The position numbers and the translations under genes were made by a program. The notes under the pieces were generated by a model. It saw only the letters and a list, made by a program, of their open reading frames with translations, made no database searches and was not told the DNA's origin. Of a stretch of DNA of 64,000 nucleotides, positions 45,484-56,608 are shown in pieces. The stretch covers positions 39,532,164 to 39,596,163 of the forward strand of contig NC_133220.1 in the NCBI RefSeq assembly GCF_040436345.1, in the 5' to 3' direction. The number at the start of each line of letters is the position of its first letter. Position 1 is the first letter of the stretch. Source of the stretch: Pagrus major. Its lineage: Eukaryota; Chordata; Actinopteri; Spariformes; Sparidae.

Positions 45484-46583
45484 GGAACATTTAGTTGGTG
45501 TGATTAACACTAACACCATACAATTACTATAATTGTATAGTATAGAGTATTATAGTAACTACCAAAAAATACCATACAAAAAGATTATTTGAAATATAGC
45601 AAACTAACAATTTAGCAGATTTATCTGCTTGTCTTACACAGAACATGTTAGGCTAGCCAAGACTCAAAGAATGAATGACACTGGGATGCTCAGTGGCTGA
45701 GTGGTTAAGCACCTGTCCCATGTTGGCAATGCCCAATGCAGTGATGGCCGGATCGATTCCTGACTGTGCTGATCTGTACAGTGTGTCATTCCCCCAGTCT
45801 CTCTCCCCTTTACTATCCACTCTACACTATCCTGTCAATAAAAGGCAAACCTCCTACTCATCAACCTCAGTCTTTGAGTCGTCAAAGACTTTTAAGTCCA
45901 AAGTTGGGATGCTGAACTTCTTGGCAGCTGTGAACACAATAAAATCGCACTATTTAAAATAAACACCAGAACAAGGGAAACAGTGAAATTTAATAAATTG
46001 AGATGTATAAACCTAAATGGTTAGTATAGCAGCTGGATAATAATTGGCCTCTTACAGGTATATCTCATCTTTAGTAATCATTTATTGATATCTGCACCAT
46101 CCCCCAAAATTGACTATTTTCATATGTTTAATAGATTGCATGAAACTCGTTAAGTTTTCCACTCACCACATTCCAAAAACGATGTGTAGGTCACTTGGCC
46201 CTCAAAACAGAGGTACTTCTGTCTTTCCCTGACTTTACACGCACAGCCTGCATCCTTCATGACACAAGAAGGTTATTTTTAATATCATTTCTACAATTAT
46301 TCACAAAGCCTTAACACATAATCCATTGTCCACCTTGACTTATTCAATGTGTATTTTACAATCTCGTGATGTTGACTATGCTGCTCTGATTGTGTAAAGC
46401 CATATTAACAAAAATAATGGCAAACTCTACATAGCAGCAACAAATTAAGTACATGCCATATCCATAACGTTAGTGCAATGCAGAGCTTCTATAATGCCAA
46501 TTTATCACACTGGGACTAGAACGACCGTCAGAGCCATGTACTTGCTAACCCAGCTGCAGATAAAAATAGTATACAAAGGACTC

Positions 46584-46835
46584 TAAAGTAAAACGCGTGT
46601 GCAATAGCATGGAAAATTAAAGTTTTCTGACTGACTGAAGACGGTCAATGTACACGACTCAATTCAAAATAAAACATGCTTGCTAACCAAATAGCAGGTG
46701 AAACAAAACATGCATGCTTCTTAACCAAATAGCAGGTGAAACAAAACACGCATGCTTGCTAACCACGTGCTTGCTCACTGACAGCAGGAAAAAACCATCA
46801 ATGTACACGACTCAATTCAGAGTAAAACACACGTG
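46584..46835 (+). repeat. Left block of catgcttgctaacca / gactcaattc repeats
   Basis: Three catgcttgctaacca-agcagg units (about 46675, 46713, 46749) and two tgtacacgactcaattc units (about 46649, 46802), plus gtaaaacgcgtgtgc...catgg-aaattaa at 46587. The same words recur in the same direction at 54898-55035. Confidence 0.85.
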
Positions 46836-47044
46836 CACTGAAAAAAAGGCAAAATGGGGGTTGTGGAACTTGCATAAATTCAATGAATGTACATCACATG
46901 ATTTATTCCTGTTTCCCTGTGAACATAAATAAATCATGTGTACCCAAGTGATTCTTAGAGCATATCAAATTCATAAGTTTTTGTCATGTTGGGAGAGAAG
47001 AAAAAAGTTATGTTTTGTTTAGTCTGGTAGCTCCGCCCTGTGGA

Positions 47045-47179
47045 TGTGCGCGAGAAGAGCAGATGTCAGAGCTGAGACAACGACAACGACGAAGGAACGT
47101 TATCCGCCATTTTCTCTCGTCTCTTTTCAAATGTGGTACTTCGGCGGTGTGATTTGAAGAGTTGTTCCTACAGTACAAG
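47045..47179 (+). promoter_or_regulatory. Putative first exon and promoter of the plus-strand pair
   Basis: A CpG-rich stretch with gacaacgacgaagg and ttatccgccattttctctcg (YY1-like ccattt) ends in acaag|gtaaaag, a good donor, with no ATG-led frame. It lies about 1 kb upstream of the acceptor at 48196. The initiation site is inferred. Confidence 0.45.
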
Positions 47180-48196
47180 GTAAAAGCACTTGATTCTTAA
47201 TCTTGGATTCAGTTAAGTAAGGTTAGCTCACCGACCAAGTCAATGTGTTCTTTGCAAGCAGATAACAGTTAGCGTTAACGTTAGCCTGCTAGTTACTTGC
47301 CCTATCTCAAGTAACATTATAGCTAACGTCACTTTTTCACATACTTTAGGATAATAGGATATAACATTGGAATTTAAGGGATAACTCTGCTCGGCGGTCG
47401 TTGTCGTGGTGTAACTGCCGACTGTGTGCATTTCGTGTGCATTTTATCATGTCGTGTGTTTTATGGCGAATGTATTTGTTTCTTGCGAAACAGTTAGGCT
47501 AATTTAAAACCTAGCAAGTGCAAACGTTGCTAAGCTAGCTAACCAGTTGATGAAGGCGCCAAGGCATGTCTACTGGCTACCAAGAGGGGAAAGTCCACAT
47601 TGAAAACTCATTAAAATCTCTGAAATATGCTTTTATTTTGTGAAATAAGTGAGTGTAAAAGTTTAACTTGCTCAGGTTTGTGCTCTACACATTTCGGTTT
47701 TGTAAAAAAAAAATAGGTCAGTGTAAATTTTCTCCAGTGTGAACCAACCCTGCAGCTCTTGCTCTCAAGTGAACACGCGCAACAGCAGGCATGGAAAACA
47801 AGAACTCCGTTGGACAGCTTTGTCACATGGAAGCTGCGCTGAATACGTGTGCTATGTACATCATCTAATCTGTTACATTTGCATGCATTACTTGCATGTT
47901 AAACGAAAACTGACAAAAACTTTGCACCGCGAATGCACAGATTGCTGTGAAAATGAGGCAGTTGTATTAAATTGACATTTTTAGCTCTTGTATCTTCAAT
48001 AAACACTGGGTGAAAGTTATTTATTGCCTATCAGTAACTCAACAGTGCCTGCATTATTAGATGGAACAAGGCATAGTAAATTAATTGCTGATTGAGTTTA
48101 TACATTTTTAAGTGTTTGTTATGTTACTAGTATTATATTATGAGTGTGTCTGTGTTCATTTGTTGTAATACCCTTCTCTTTCTCTCTTTCTCACAG
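47180..48196 (+). other. Presumed first intron
   Basis: From the gtaaaag donor to the tttctctctttctcacag acceptor. No other feature is supported inside. Confidence 0.4.
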
Positions 48197-50876
48197 TAAA
48201 TGTGGGAGTGCAAGGCGTGTCCAGCAGCTGTTGAAAGCAGGTCTGACCTGCTTGCCCATTACAAACTCCATCATCCCCACTTTGGCCGTACCATTAACTA
48301 CCCCTGCACATATTCAGATTGCCCGTGTACATTTAAAACATGGAATGCTTTGATTGTTCATCAAAGTAGATTGCATTCCACACAAGTTGGTCAGACTCTA
48401 GATGATTTGGCCACTTTCTCTTGTCACATATGTAACTGTTGCAATTTGCCCAATGAAAGGGAGTACTTCATTCACATCAACACACATCTGAGGAAAAATG
48501 AGCTTGCATGTTCACTGACTGTAATTTTCAAGTGTTTATGGCACCTTTAAGTCTCACAAGAGTCGTCAACATAATCCACACACCTTAGCTGATTTAAGAC
48601 CTGAAATTGTGAAGAATACTATTGTACCTTCACATTCATCATCTGATTTGTTTGATTGTCAGGTGGAGGAGAGTGTGGAAGAGGGTCTTCCACCTGTAGA
48701 TCACACTGTCACGCACAGTGAAGTGCCAAGTGCAATTCAGAAGCAGCTTGCTGCAGCTTTATTGAAGTTGGAGCATTTGGTGCATGTACCAGGTACAGCT
48801 ATTGATGATTTTTTACAGGAACTTCACTTCTTACTAAACACTGCATCAGCCTCACTCTTTCGGGGATCGTTAAGCACAATCTTTGAATGTCACAACCTCC
48901 AGGTTGATGACTCAGTGATAACTGAAATAGTCACAGCAGCGATATCTAACCCAGTTCATCAAGCAATTGAAAAGGGTGGCACACTCAGTACTACATACCA
49001 ACGTAAAAAATACTATAAGGAAGAATTTGGCGTTGTTGAACCAGTTACCTACACACTAGATCACAAGAAAAAACACACTTTCCAGTATGTCCCACTTTTG
49101 AAGTCTTTGCAGAACACACTGAATTGCAGAGTCATTCTTGATAAGGTCATTGACAACCATAGAGGACAGCAGGATACTGAGCTTGAGCCTTTCTTTGAGT
49201 TAAGGTCCCCTGAAGACGGTGTGTATTTTAAGAGTAATGCTTTTCTGAATTCTGATGAATTAAGATTATCACTGCGTCTTTATGTTGACGATTTTGAGAC
49301 TTGCAATCCGTTGGGGACCTCTCGAAACAAACATAAGCTTTGTGGTGTTTATTGGGTTCTAGGCAACCTACCACCTGGCTCCCACTCATCGTTGTCATCA
49401 ATATTTCTGACGGTACTTTGCAAAAGTGTTGATGTAAAAACCTATGGTTTTGACAAAGTGTTGGAACCTCTCCTTCGAGATGTGAAAATACTAGAAGACT
49501 TTGGTGTGTATGTGCCTTTGTTAGGCAAGTGTCTTAAAGGCACAGTGCATTGTGTTGTGGCAGATAACTTGGGTGCACATAGTATTGCAGGCTTCATTGA
49601 GAGTTTTTCTGGCGAATACTTCTGTCGATTTTGCACTGCAAAACGTTCTGAAACACAATCTGACTTTGTGGCATCTGGTGCTTTCAGCCTCAGATCGAAA
49701 GAGGGTTATGCGACTCATGTTACAGCTGCTCTTGAGGCTAATGTGCATTGCTGTGGAGTGAAAAGAGAGTGTGTTTTGACGAAAACCCTATCTCATTTTC
49801 ATGTTGTGTCTGGATTTCCTCCAGATGTTGCACATGATCTTCTTGAAGGGATTGTTCCAGTGGAGCTTGCATACTGCTTGAGGTCACTGATTTCAAAGAA
49901 GCTCTTTACACTGCATGATTTGAATAAAGCCATCTTGTCTTTCCCTTACAAGTGGTCAGATAAAACGAACAAACCCCATGTGCTGCCACAGAATACATGT
50001 AGTCGGACAAGTATAGGGGGAAATGCTCACGAGAACTGGTGCCTCTTACGGCTCCTGCCATTTTTGATTGGCTCCATAGTTCCAGAAGATGAGCCAGCAT
50101 GGCTTGTATTAATGGATTTAAAGGATATTGTTGAGCTCGTTGTTGGCCCAGTGCACACTGATGAATCAATTTCGTACCTTCGCAGCAAAATAGTTGAGCA
50201 CAGGACCAGATACAAGGAATTGTTCCCTGATCTCCAACTCCTTCCAAAGCACCATTTAATTGAGCATTATCCCATCATGATGAGGAATTTCGGCCCTCTA
50301 GTCGCACTCTGGACGCTTCGATTTGAAGCGAAACATGGCTACTTTAAGCAGGCTGTAAAGCACACAAGTTGCTTTAAGAATGTACCACTGACTTTGGCTT
50401 CGAAACATCAGTTTATGCTTGCTTTTCACATGAATTCACCTTCATATGGTAAATCTACCCTTGATGTATCCCATGTGTCCACTGTACCAGTTAATGTCCT
50501 GAAGGAGGAAGTGGTACAGGCTTTTAGGTCAAAATTTCCCAGTACATCTGTGGTGCATCTTGCCAATAAGGCATCCAGTAGTGGCATACACTATAACAAA
50601 GGGATGATTGTAACTTATGGATCAGTCAGTGGATTGACAGAGTTTGCTGAAATCACTCAGATGTGTGTTGAAAATGAAGAGCTGTTCCTCTTTCTGAAAT
50701 TGCTTTGTGGGTGGTATAATGAGCACTACAGAGCTTTTGAACTGAGTGTGTCACCAGCTAGAGAATTAAAGCTTGTGGCCATCACTGAACTCTGTGACCC
50801 TTATCCATTGGCTGATTACTTAGTTGGATCGAGTCGCATGGTTACTTTAAAAAGGCATATCCACATTAAAGGTTAG
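48197..50876 (+). CDS. C2H2 fingers plus transposase-like protein
   Basis: The exon opens after ctcacag, with ATG at 48200. C2H2-type fingers follow: CKACPAAVESRSDLLAHYKLHH, a CTYSDCPCTFKTW finger, FSCHICNCCNLPNE, and a last one (CMFTDC ... HKSRQH) split by two frame changes between about 48500 and 48541. From 48541 to 50876 the frame is open for over 770 codons with a transposase-like core: LRLSLRLYVDDFETCNPLG, LCGVYWVLGNLPP, CVVADNLGAHSIAGF, FPPDVAHDLLEGIV, HHLIEHYPIMM, LWTLRFEAKHGYFKQ. I know this set from a broad animal family related to tnp2/CACTA-like transposases, usually uncharacterised. The unspliced frame stops at 50876; a donor at 50871/50872 gives a stop soon after the junction. 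The frame changes may disable the finger part or reflect sequencing error. Confidence 0.75.
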
Positions 50877-51079
50877 TCAACTTTCTTAACAATCTGCTTG
50901 GTTATATAAATGTCTCTTTTTTTCTTTATCTTTTTATGTTGCAACTAAACTTCACATTCTAGTTGAATTTTTGTGCAATATGGATTGTGTTAACACTTAC
51001 CTTATAAACAAGCATAATGTGTCTCTATTCAACTGTATTAATACTTTCTTCTTTATCCTCTTTATAGACTGATGTGATC

Positions 51080-54000
51080 ATGAGTTCCCCAGCCATACTG
51101 AAAATCGTCCTGACAGACAACACGTGTCAAAGATTGACGTTCCCAAGAGGACTACCTACAGCCCTTGATGACCTGATTTGTGAAGTACAGAGACAGTGTG
51201 GCTTAATGTCAAATTTTAGACTGCAGTTCATGGACTCGCTGTTTGGAAATGACTTTATGAACCTGACTTCCATGGACGAATTACAGGATAGAGGGACAAT
51301 TAGGGTAATTCCAGATGCCTTAACTCCCATGAATGCTAGTAGCCCCTCCATCTCAACTGCTGCTCCTTCCACCACTTCAAATTTTGAAGGACCTTCATCC
51401 CCATCTGTTAACAGTGTCGACACTGACATCATCTCTTCACCAGAGTCTGAGCCATCTGGGTCAAGGTCACTTTGGCCTCCCACCTTCCAATGCCCTATGT
51501 TTTCTTATGATGCAGAATTGAAACTTCAGAGGGCAAATGCAGCTTACAAGGAGAAAGGTACCTTGCTTTGTGCAGATGCAGACCCTAAACTGAAATCAGA
51601 CATTCTCCATGGACTAACTCAAGAAATAGTCAAGTATGGTCTTTATGTCACTGACAAGCAGTTTAGCATGGTTGGGAAGGCCCTCATTTCCAGGCACCCT
51701 TGCCTAACTGAAGAAAGTTCTTTCACTGGATATGCTGGGTGGAAAAGTAGCTTGAAGAATAAACTGGCACTCTACTGTTCTCGCTTGAGGAAACTGGGGT
51801 GTCCTGAGGTGATGATCAACTCTGTTGAGCGGACACCTGGGATCAAAACAAGTCCTGCTCTTGGAATAAAAAAACCAAAGAGATCCGAGGTGAACTACTT
51901 CCCTGCTTATCCTACAGGGGAAAATGATGTGTCCCTTGAGAAGCTTAGAGCGGAACTTACTTCTGACGTTAAGAGGAGGAATAGCAGGGAGGTGATAAGA
52001 ATGAAAATGGAGAAGACATTTGCTTACAGAAGACAAGAAATTGTTCGTAACACACCCTTGATCCATGAGGTCCAGGAAAAATGGCCAGCCCTCTTCGAAG
52101 TACAAGAGGTGAGGCAATATGATAACTGTAAACTGACATGATTCTGAAGAGGATTGTGATTGGCGAATGCATGCAACATGTGGTTCATAGAGAGAGATTG
52201 TTTTTTTGTGTCTATTTTTGTGCTTTATGTTGCCATGTTGATGGTTTATATTTCAGGTTTCTGTCCAAATCACTGAAAATTAAAGGTTAGGTGGGAGATC
52301 CTTGAAAATTCTTTTAGCAAGCTGAATATGAAAGTGCGTTTCTTTAGACATTCCCTGAAGGCCCACCTCCAGAGTACAGGACAAGCGTTGTCTATGACAC
52401 AGAGAGTGGAGGAGAGGGACATCTGGCAGTTTAAGGAGGTTTGGTGTGAATTGAGCCGTAGCCCTATTCAAGGTCACTGAATGCTGTCTATGGACCATTT
52501 TAGGTTCTAGTTCCATTGCTGTTCCCACAGGACTTCCTGTTTAACATTCCATACGTTATCTTAATGTAGAGGAAGTTGTCTGGGAACAAAATAGAATGTT
52601 CAAGCATTGTATTTGTTTACATCACTGAACCCCTCCATAGGAAGAAGAACGAAGAAATTTGATACAACATAGGCCGAATAGTGAACTGGTCACTTACACT
52701 AAGTAAATGGGGCATAGTGACTCACTTTTAGTTTCATTTTGCTATGCCCCATTCACTTAATAGTAGTCATTGGTTCATTACTCGGTCTATGTTGCATCAC
52801 ATTTTCTGGTTCTTTTTCCTACAGACAGCACTTGGTGATCTCTAACAACAGGGGATGGATCAATTCACACTTAAGTTTGATAGACATGTCAGCATTGAAT
52901 CGTTTCGAACGAGACACTCAAAACTATTGGATGTTTTCTGTCCTGTTCATTCCGCAAGGGGCCAACCTTTTTTATTTTTGTGTTGGAGCATTTAATTAAT
53001 TAGTTGAAATCAGGGTGTGAAGGGGATTTTAAGCAATAATACCAGTATATCTCTTTATTTGTTGTGGAAGACATTGATCTGAGGAAGTCAGATCAATGCC
53101 GAATTCAAGCGGATCACAACCATCCCCCTCCAGTCCAGATTTCTTTCGCAGCTAGACATTCTCTCCGACAAGCTTGTGAAGCTTTTCAAAAACCGAGCTG
53201 GCCCGATTGGCACACATCTAAAGACCATTTTGTCACCCATTACTCAGGTAGGAATTGCCTCACTGCTGTGGGATGATGATTGATGTGTGTCGTAAAGTAA
53301 AATGTTTGTCTAATTAAATGTCATTTTTTCCTAATCCCTGTTGACCTAGGATGGTGATGGTGATCGTGATAATGATGATGTTGATGTTGGGCGGGAGTGC
53401 CTTCTGAAAGGGTTGTGCATCTACCTCAATGAGGACCCGAGCAACCTTGTTCGAGAAATTGTGGTAAGTGTAAATTGTGGCCCATTTGGACACAAGAACT
53501 GCAGAACTACACAAAAGTTGGAATTTCACAAAATGCTGACAAATTTCCAAACAGGTCATTATCACATGAAGTCAGAGTCAGGGAGGTAAAGTTGATCTAA
53601 TGGGTCATAGAAACTGAAGGCTCTATGCAGATGTAGTGCAAAAATATATACTGCAAGCAGACAGAGGCGATCTGTAGGCTGAAAACATGGCAGAGAACAT
53701 TTATTGTAAAATGACAGTAAGTTAGAATCACGAGCCCGTATAAGCCCGGAGGGCAGCACAGCCTACCGCCAGGGTGGCTACACTGTACTGACCTCCTGAA
53801 CCACATCTTTCTACAGTATTTAAAGTGTGTCTCCTCCTCTCCGAGGAAAAGCACGATCATCAAATGATTGTTAGCCAGCCTGTGGCCTAACAACAAAGGG
53901 ATAAAGGTCATGAGCTTGATTGGCAAAGAGTGGGCTTGATCAAAAGATGATGACTACAGCCCTGTGTCAAGACAACCCTTAGGAATACATCAGATATAGT

Positions 54001-54421
54001 TTCATGCTACATTCCATCATATAATTATTTATACTACACAGACTCAATGTATGGATATGTTTTTAATGGATTTGTTTAACACATTCTCACTATATCGTTT
54101 TATCTTACTCTGCAGGAAGAAGATGACATCCACATTCAGAAGGCAGTGGAAGAAACAACAGTTGGCATTCTTGTTGTGAAGCGCCATATCGCAGACCATT
54201 CCGACATTGGGATCATTCTGGAGGGGCAGCAGGTATTGCAGGAAATAGACAATGTGGCTTTAGCAGCAGCAATGCTGTTTGGGCTCATATATGCGCTCAA
54301 CTTGGATTACCCTAAAGAACTCAAATACACTTTTGAGGTTCTCCAAAAGGTAGTCATGGAGCTGGAAGGTACCACCATGTCAAAAAAATGCCAGGTCCTG
54401 AAAAACAGACTCCGCGATTGA
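51080..54421 (+). CDS. Intact four-exon gene, fish-expanded SAMD3-like family
   Basis: Exons 51068-52108, 53092-53247, 53350-53463 and 54116-54421 all join in phase 0, giving about 534 residues with no break. Start at 51080 (ATGAGTTCC). N-terminal 80 residues: ILKIVLTDNTCQRLTFPRG to GTIRVI, a PB1/ubiquitin-like fold by pattern. Then a Ser/Pro-rich linker, FSYDAELKLQRANAAY, KSDILHGLTQEIVKYGLY, and FTGYAGWKSSLKNKLALY with KKPKRSEVN (basic). Then KWPALFEVQE joined to INAEFKRITTIPLQSRFLS, an Asp-rich GAT-repeat segment, and a C-terminal LFGLIYALNLDYPKELKYTF block. Automatic pipelines often call such proteins sterile alpha motif 3-like; no SAM domain is evident. The start lies 7 nt after the stop of the upstream frame in the predicted spliced RNA. 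Function unknown. Confidence 0.82.
52639..52820. mobile_element. Foldback MITE in intron
   Basis: About 180 bp that is almost wholly palindromic: aggaagaagaacgaagaaatt, caacatagg-cga, taagt-aatggggcatag on the left, each mirrored on the right. It lies in the first intron of the gene at 51080. Confidence 0.85.
53073..53097. repeat. Perfect 10-bp hairpin across a splice acceptor
   Basis: attgatctga, ggaag, tcagatcaat. The acceptor (cag at 53089-53091) of exon 53092-53247 lies in the right arm. Confidence 0.9.
53464..54115 (+). other. Last intron of the gene at 51080
   Basis: Bounded by gtaagt and ctgcag in phase 0. No further feature is supported. Confidence 0.5.
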
Positions 54422-54897
54422 GGTTTTTTTTCTTCAAATTGCTAAAACAGATTTTTTTTTTTTTTGCTATTGTGTGATCATTTCTGTTTTTCTGTGTTAG
54501 CAATCTGAAAGAAATACTATAGCTGCTTTTGAATGGCAAACCACTGAATAATGGGGTTACTAATGTAGGACAGATGGTAGGACAAAAAGATAGCAGTCTA
54601 GCAGTGACATAATATTGACTGGTGTTACATGGTGTGATGGTTGTAGAGCAATTGTAAATACCAATGACTGTATATGGTGTTGGTTCCTAGTTGAATTGGT
54701 GTAAGATGAAACCGGTGCTGTTAGGCGTTTTCTAAGCTGGTTACAGAGGTTGCTTAATTTGTTTTAGTGAACATGATTTTAATATGTGCAACCGATGTAC
54801 AAGATTTTTTTATGTTAATTCAACAGCCCATTTTTTTCAGTGTGCTTGCAAACTGAACAGGAGAAAACAGACTGATCAAAAATAAATTTTAAAAAAA

Positions 54898-55050
54898 CAA
54901 AACACATGCTTGCTAACCAAAGAGCAGGGAAAACGGTGGTGTACATGACTCAATTCGGAGTAAACCCTCTTTGATAAAATGGTCGGTACACAGGACTTAA
55001 CGCAGTAAAAACACACTGTGCATGGTAAATTAAGCTACATACCAAGCAGC
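54898..55050 (+). repeat. Right block of catgcttgctaacca / gactcaattc repeats
   Basis: One catgcttgctaaccaaagagcagg unit (54906) is followed by tgtacatgactcaattcggag (54940) and agtaaaaacacactgtgcatgg-aaattaa (55005). Each word matches the block at 46584-46835, in the same direction. Confidence 0.85.
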
Positions 55051-55290
55051 TATTGAGTAATTTAGTTGTAAATTAAAAACAAAATAAAATACACATCAAT
55101 GTAGTTTGTGCGTAGTGTAATGACTGACTACGTAGAAGCTTTAGCATCGACCATGGCAATTATGCAGTAAGACCCACAAACTCGCCAGCAGCAATGTTAA
55201 GCACAGGCTTTACCTTTCAAGTAAGCCAACAAAAATTCTGCTGACATTTCATTTTAAATAAAATCCATATTTAATACTTTGCAGACTTAC

Positions 55291-55365
55291 CTGGCTCACC
55301 GCCGTCCACTGCTGCCACTCACCTCGACCTTCCACTGCGGGGTTAGAAAATGGCGGCTGAAACGA
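55291..55365 (-). other. Possible non-coding first exon on the minus strand
   Basis: The minus strand reads cagccgccattttctaaccc (YY1-like ccattt), then about 50 nt ending ggtgagccag|gtaagtctg, a strong donor. No gene is yet tied to it. It could be the distal first exon of the minus-strand gene at 39285-46260, which would place the plus-strand pair within its first intron. That link is inference. Confidence 0.3.
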
Positions 55366-55785
55366 AACCTAAGAAACATTAGTGGGCATGTTCTTGCTGT
55401 ATTACTCCAATAGGATTTCCTGTTTTTTTGCTCCCATTCTAGCGGCCACTGGAAATAATTACAATCCAAAATTAATAAAAAATACTCTTTTAGAGGAAAA
55501 TGATGTTAACTCTGAAAAAATTACTCTCTCGTTTTTCCTGTGTATGACATTAAATTGTCACAAGACAACCAATGCAATGACAACATTCACACATTAATTT
55601 CTGCAGTTCATGGAAGTGTACAGACACTTTCTGTCCTTCCTTTTTTGTTTCTGGTGTGTGTTGTGGCTTCCATTTAATTATTTGTGCTAAGTACTGTAGA
55701 CCAAAACAAGGTTATGTAATGGAAAAATAAAAACAAACAGAACCTGATAAGTTTCAATACAATGCTTCTTTTTCTATAATTTTAG

Positions 55786-55983
55786 GACAATGTACCTCAA
55801 GCAATAGATGATGTCCACTCCCATGGACTAACGGAAGGGCAAAGTTGCATCGCGATTCTCTCCTTTGCATTGAGACACAACACTACAGGTGTATTGATGG
55901 AAGACTTGCTGAATCTTCTAAAGTTACATTCTGCTGAGACAAGTATAGTTCCAGCAAGCAAGTCTTTTTGGAGAAACCATTAG
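55786..55983 (+). pseudogene. Small exon-like fragment, transposase-family N-terminus
   Basis: After a ctataattttag acceptor, 65 codons run open to a stop: HSHGLTEGQSCIAILSFALR, then VLMEDLLNLLKLHS and SKSFWRNH. The S/A-F-hydrophobic-R-H...DLL-L--LH pattern resembles the N-terminal helix region of the transposase-like family at 48197-50876. No partner exon was found, so it is probably a remnant. Confidence 0.35.
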
Positions 55984-56129
55984 CTGGTATTTGAACACCA
56001 TCATTACTGCAGAGTATGTACTAAGTACCTTGGCACTTCACGGTCACAAGAAGAAACACTTACATGTGTGTCATGTTCCTCACCCATAACAGTAAAAGCC
56101 AGTTTACTGTGGAGGACTAAACATGACTT

Positions 56130-56310
56130 AAGTATAAATAAATAAATAAATAAATGCATAAATAAATGTATAAATAAATACAGGAATAAATAAATAAATG
56201 CATAAATAAATGTATAAATAAAATAATAAATACATGCATACATAAATGAATAATTAAATAAATGTATAAACAAAAGAATACATAAATGCATAAATAAATA
56301 AATAAAAGAA

Positions 56311-56341
<31 letters not shown>

Positions 56342-56345
56342 ATGC
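56130..56345. repeat. TAAA tetranucleotide microsatellite
   Basis: About 210 bp of taaa units with tgca and tgta variants. Long hydrophobic frames on either strand here are repeat translations. Confidence 0.97.
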
Positions 56346-56608
56346 TTTACATTTATTTCGACATTTCTGTTCACCTACATTTATTTATTTCTGTATTTCT
56401 GTGTCCATATGTTAATGAGGTAGGAGGTCCTAACCTCAGTCAACAGCATGATTGGTTACAGGAGTGTGCTCGATTCGGGTCTACTACTTCTGCCTTACTA
56501 GCAGCGCTGATTCGTGTACAGGAATGTTGTTGGCTACCAGCCCGCCCGCTCAGCTAACCATTAGCTGCAGTTGTTGACATTTGTTATTTATGTAGCTCTG
56601 GTTTAGTA

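Larger units (their letters stand above)
39285..46260 (-). pseudogene. Multi-exon gene of a fish-expanded family, frameshifted
   Basis: Minus-strand exons: 46260-46167 (ATG); 45927-45858 (SIPTLDLKVFDD); 45457-45363; 45158-45022 (GERIINEYARTKSL); 41630-41537 (KGIISLFPYLADPRSKLGY); 41196-41083 (EHYYNAEDG, then YLAWRLKFVQKEA one frame over); 40969-40749; 40624-40453 (LLFDDAISAKFLEKWP); 40208-40099 (LVHLLPPSPHGRKRPGKLS); 39602-39285 (LQPYLLAVGTQRS, DELFKAHFVFGTSY, stop). Splice ends are GT-AG and phases agree at most junctions. The exon at 41083 is one base short of what its phases need, and the junction 45858 to 45457 does not fit, so this copy is likely broken. I know the motif set from uncharacterised fish proteins, some automatically labelled SAMD3-like, but no SAM domain is visible. 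An hAT transposon fills the intron 41631-45021. Confidence 0.68.

Noticed and set aside
56004..56374. Hydrophobic membrane protein frames on the minus strand
   Set aside because: They are direct translations of the TAAA microsatellite.
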